From Pseudomonas morbosilactucae (GTDB lineage: Bacteria; Pseudomonadota; Gammaproteobacteria; Pseudomonadales; Pseudomonadaceae): a stretch of 64,000 nt of DNA. The stretch spans positions 1 through 64,000 of the forward strand of contig NZ_JALQCW010000039.1 in assembly GCF_023241715.1 (NCBI RefSeq), read 5' to 3'. The notes beneath the pieces are model-generated. The model was not told the origin of the DNA, did no database searches, and saw only the letters and a program-made list of their open reading frames with translations. A program made the position numbers and the translations under genes. Positions within the stretch are counted from its first letter, which is position 1. Each line of letters begins with the position of its first letter. This document shows positions 61,436-64,000 of this stretch, in pieces.

Positions 61436-62266
61436 TCAGCGCTTGTAGGCCTGCAAGCCGGGCTTGATGCTCTTGTCGTCGAGGAACTGCTTCATGCCCT
61501 GTTCACGACCGCCTTCGGTGTCCAGCAGACGCGACTGATCGAGCTTGGCGTACAGGTAGTCTTCGTTCTGCTCCCAGGTCAGCTCGCGGCAGCGCTTGAA
61601 GCCGTGCTTGGCAGCACGCAGCACCACCGGGTTTTTCTCCAGCAGGTTGCGCGCCAGGTCGATGGTCACTTCCCGCAGCTGGGCCAGGGGCACGCTTTCG
61701 TTGACCAGGCCCATCTCGGCGGCTTTCTGCCCGCCGAAGGTTTTGCCGGTCATGATGTAGTACAGCGACTGGCGGTGGCCCACGGTGTCGGCCATGGCCT
61801 TGCTCACCAGGTTGCCCGGCGGGATGCCCCAGTTGATTTCCGACAGGCCGAAGGTGGCCTCGTCGGCGCAGATCGCCAGGTCGCAAGCCACCAGCGGGCT
61901 GAAACCGCCACCGAAGCACCAGCCGTTGACCATGGCGATGGTGGGCTTGGCGTACATGCGCAGCAGTTTCCACTGCCATTGGGAGGCTTCGCGGCGGATT
62001 TTTTCCTGGAGGATTTCCGGGCCGGCGTCGACTTCACGGAAGTATTCCTTGAGGTCCATGCCCGCGGTCCAGGATTCACCGGCACCGGTCAGCACCAGCA
62101 CGCCGGCGTCCGCGTCCTGCTCCAGGGTTTCCAGCACATCGATCATTTCCCGATTCAGGGTCGGGCTCATGGCGTTGCGTTTTTCCGGGCGATTGAGGAT
62201 CACCCAGGCAATGCCTTCCTCGAGTTCGACTTTGACGGTGCTCCAGCGGCCTTCGTATTTGCTCAT
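61436..62266 (-). CDS. ech: hydroxycinnamoyl-CoA hydratase-lyase
   Basis: 276-residue crotonase. S123 and E143 (SEINWGIPPGN), the residues established for catalysis in the Pseudomonas fluorescens enzyme, are both present at the same positions. It hydrates feruloyl-CoA and splits it by a retro-aldol step to vanillin and acetyl-CoA. It is the first gene after the divergent MarR regulator, so it starts the operon ech-vdh-fcs-aat-acd. Confidence 0.95.
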   Translation of the reverse strand: MSKYEGRWSTVKVELEEGIAWVILNRPEKRNAMSPTLNREMIDVLETLEQDADAGVLVLTGAGESWTAGMDLKEYFREVDAGPEILQEKIRREASQWQWKLLRMYAKPTIAMVNGWCFGGGFSPLVACDLAICADEATFGLSEINWGIPPGNLVSKAMADTVGHRQSLYYIMTGKTFGGQKAAEMGLVNESVPLAQLREVTIDLARNLLEKNPVVLRAAKHGFKRCRELTWEQNEDYLYAKLDQSRLLDTEGGREQGMKQFLDDKSIKPGLQAYKR

Positions 62267-62305
62267 GGTGTGTGCTCTCTTGTTCTTGGCTTGACGATGG
62301 GTAAA

Positions 62306-62341
62306 AACTAAACCGGCGAATTAGTTATGTCAATTAACTAT
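62306..62341 (-). promoter_or_regulatory. ech operon promoter with MarR-type dyad
   Basis: On the minus strand TAGTTA-ATTGACA-TAACTA (62323-62341) is a dyad that has the -35 TTGACA in its centre; 17 bases later is TAGTTT (62306-62311). A MarR repressor bound here would block RNA polymerase. Confidence 0.7.
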
Positions 62342-62479
62342 TAATCAAATTAACCAAATATTTTCAGCACCCGGATCACGGCAAGGGCAGATGGATGTGC
62401 GACAAGCCGTAGCTATCGCCGAGCAACCTCGGCAAACTAGATAGCCTTGTTAACCGCCCACCTGAGGATTACCCCCGCA

Positions 62480-62968
62480 ATGGCCAAGTCGTCCAAGCTC
62501 GTCGCCCCCACCGAAGCCCTCGCCGTCGCCGCCGACACCCAGGCGCCGCTGGACTCCGCGCTGGACGACCTGATCGGCTACGCCATGCGCCGGGCCCAGT
62601 TGAAGCTGTTCCAGAACCTCATCAGCCGCCTGTCTGCCCACGACCTGCGCCCCGCACAGTTCTCGGCCCTGGCGATCATCGAGCAGAACCCGGGGCTGAT
62701 GCAGGCGGACCTGGCCCGGGCGCTGGCTATCGAGCCGCCCCAGGTGGTGCCGCTGCTGAACAAACTGGAAGAACGGGCGCTGGCGGTCCGCGTGCGCTGC
62801 AAGCCGGACAAACGCTCCTACGGGATTTTCCTCAGCAAGACCGGCGAGACCCTGCTCAAGGAACTCAAACAGATCGCCGCCCAGAGCGACCTGGACGCCA
62901 CGGCCGCCCTCGACGAGCAAGAGCGCGAGCAACTGCTGCGGCTGTTGAAGAAGGTCTATCAGGACTGA
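62480..62968 (+). CDS. ferR: MarR-family regulator of hydroxycinnamate genes
   Basis: 162 residues from the ATG at 62480 with GAGGA upstream; an upstream TTG start at 62447 is less likely. It has the MarR winged helix-turn-helix (AIIEQNPGLMQADLARALAI, recognition helix following) and the wing KPDKRSYGIFLS, with helical ends for dimerisation. It is divergent from ech, as FerR/HcaR-type repressors are; hydroxycinnamoyl-CoA thioesters are the usual inducers. Operator candidate at 62323-62341. Confidence 0.88.
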   Translation: MAKSSKLVAPTEALAVAADTQAPLDSALDDLIGYAMRRAQLKLFQNLISRLSAHDLRPAQFSALAIIEQNPGLMQADLARALAIEPPQVVPLLNKLEERALAVRVRCKPDKRSYGIFLSKTGETLLKELKQIAAQSDLDATAALDEQEREQLLRLLKKVYQD

Positions 62969-63013
62969 AGCGCGAGGCCGGCACGCCCCTGACGGAGCGG
63001 CCGGCCCCCTGCC

Positions 63014-64000
63014 TTACCAGATCGGCAGGCTGTAGGTCACCAGGAAACGGGTCTGGTTTTCATCGCGAAAGGCCGCACCGGCCGGGAAGTCATTGCGGTA
63101 GATCGACTTGCGCGCCACCAGCCCGACGTTTTTCAGCGGGCCACTCTGCACCACATACCCCAACTCCATCTGGAACTCCCGCTCCTTGCGGTCCTCGGCG
63201 TTCAACGACGCCAGCTCGATGTGGTCGCCGCGCACATAGCGCAGGCGGCTCTTGAGCCCGGGCACCCCGGCGGCGGCAAAGTCGTAGTCGTAGATGGCCT
63301 GCCAGGTGCGCTCCTTGGCGTTGAGAAAGTCCGAACTCATGGTCAGTTCGCTCATGCCCATCAACTCGGTGCCGGACACATAAGGCGTGGCCGTGTCACC
63401 GCTGGCGTGCATGTAGCCCAGGCTCAGCCGGTGGCCCCCGAAACGGTAGCCGAACAGCGCCGAGAGGTTGCGGTTGTCCACCTTGCCGGCCTTGGCGCTG
63501 CCGTCCTCGTCACTGAAAAAGCTGCGCAGGTCGGTGGTCAGCACGCCGTCGCCGAGCTTGAGGTTGTGCAGCAGGGCCAGGGTGTTCTGCTGGTACAGAT
63601 CCGCCACTTCAGCGTGGTAGGCGCGCAGGCTGAGGTCCGGATTGACCTGGTAATCACCCCCCAGGTAGGCCATGTGCGAGGTGGTCGCCGTGGCCTTGAA
63701 ACGCCCGTTGGGCGAGGCAATGCTCATGGGCTGGTAGTCGGTGGAATCGCGCTTGTTGATGCGGTCGATGTAGCCGGCGTTGAGGGTCAGCCCTTCGATG
63801 TCCTTGGAACTGAGGATGGTCCCGCGAAAGGTCTGGGGCAGCAGGCGTGAGGGGCTGGCAAAGGCAAACGGCAGGAAGATCGACACGTCGCCGGTCTTTA
63901 CCGTGGTCTGGGCCAGGCGCACCTTGGCGGTCAGGCCCAGGCGCGAGTATTCGTCGGCGGCGCGCTTATCGCTCTTGCCCACCGGCAGCAACTCGGTGCC
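63014..64000 (-). CDS. OprD-family outer-membrane porin (partial)
   Basis: The C-terminal 328 residues of an OprD/OccD-OccK-type porin; the gene runs off the window. Beta strands ending in FLVTYSLPIW and the pattern LNAGYIDRINKRDSTDYQPM are typical. Such porins take up single substrates, often aromatic acids. Placed next to hydroxycinnamate genes, it may import vanillate or ferulate, but substrate cannot be read from this part. It lacks the N-terminus in this window because of the cut, not because of a defect. Confidence 0.88.
   Translation of the reverse strand, partial: GTELLPVGKSDKRAADEYSRLGLTAKVRLAQTTVKTGDVSIFLPFAFASPSRLLPQTFRGTILSSKDIEGLTLNAGYIDRINKRDSTDYQPMSIASPNGRFKATATTSHMAYLGGDYQVNPDLSLRAYHAEVADLYQQNTLALLHNLKLGDGVLTTDLRSFFSDEDGSAKAGKVDNRNLSALFGYRFGGHRLSLGYMHASGDTATPYVSGTELMGMSELTMSSDFLNAKERTWQAIYDYDFAAAGVPGLKSRLRYVRGDHIELASLNAEDRKEREFQMELGYVVQSGPLKNVGLVARKSIYRNDFPAGAAFRDENQTRFLVTYSLPIW

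Noticed and set aside
1..64000. CRISPR array or insertion sequence
   Set aside because: No regular repeat-spacer pattern and no transposase or terminal inverted repeats were seen; the TGTCGG array has spacers too short and irregular for CRISPR.

Overview
The window is GC-rich chromosome of a fluorescent-group Pseudomonas. Support: a vanAB/vanR vanillate demethylase locus, an acd-aat-fcs-vdh-ech hydroxycinnamate operon in the order known from P. putida, an OprD porin, a FecI/FecR/TonB siderophore unit and Pseudomonas-type prophage genes. The species cannot be fixed from sequence reading alone.

Layout. (1) 1-13,950: right-hand part of a lambdoid-like prophage whose left end lies outside the window. 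A leftward early operon (CII-like regulator, TraR-type zinc finger, primase, helicase, Q-like antiterminator) runs into late genes (unknown protein, holin). A Cro/CI switch at about 6.1 kb divides it from a rightward early operon (dNMP kinase, KilA-C protein, PrtN-like protein, DUF2303 protein, cytosine methyltransferase, DUF4224 protein, integrase). The integrase abuts tRNA-Cys, the presumed attachment gene. (2) 14-19.6 kb: PatB-type C-S lyase, then a siderophore receptor with its anti-sigma and ECF sigma factors behind a Fur box. (3) 19.9-22.8 kb: vanR, vanB, vanA with a perfect palindromic operator. (4) 23.2-54.8 kb: one large surface-structure island. It holds an OmpR-type two-component system behind a perfect Fur box, a complete Tad/Flp pilus locus, a giant beta-propeller adhesin, and a four-gene export apparatus (TolC-like lipoprotein, two adaptors, an M50-protease/HlyD fusion) with no ABC ATPase, ending in a heme oxygenase. 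Six promoters here share the dyad TTAAG-N4-CTTAA, so the island looks like one iron-linked regulon. (5) 54.8-64 kb: ferulate/coumarate degradation genes, their divergent MarR regulator and a truncated OprD porin gene. Fcs, Ech and Vdh turn ferulate into vanillate and VanAB turns vanillate into protocatechuate, so one pathway is split around the surface island.

Three conserved genes (CI-like repressor, tadF, the adhesin) are each broken by a single missing base and each is restored by adding one. This may be real inactivation, slippage at short homopolymers or assembly error; raw reads would decide. The most novel-looking signals are a phage hairpin family with an invariant CCTCTCACCAC loop and changing stems, an array of ten TGTCGG repeats beside the phage helicase, the shared promoter dyad of the surface island, and the ABC-less exporter of the adhesin.
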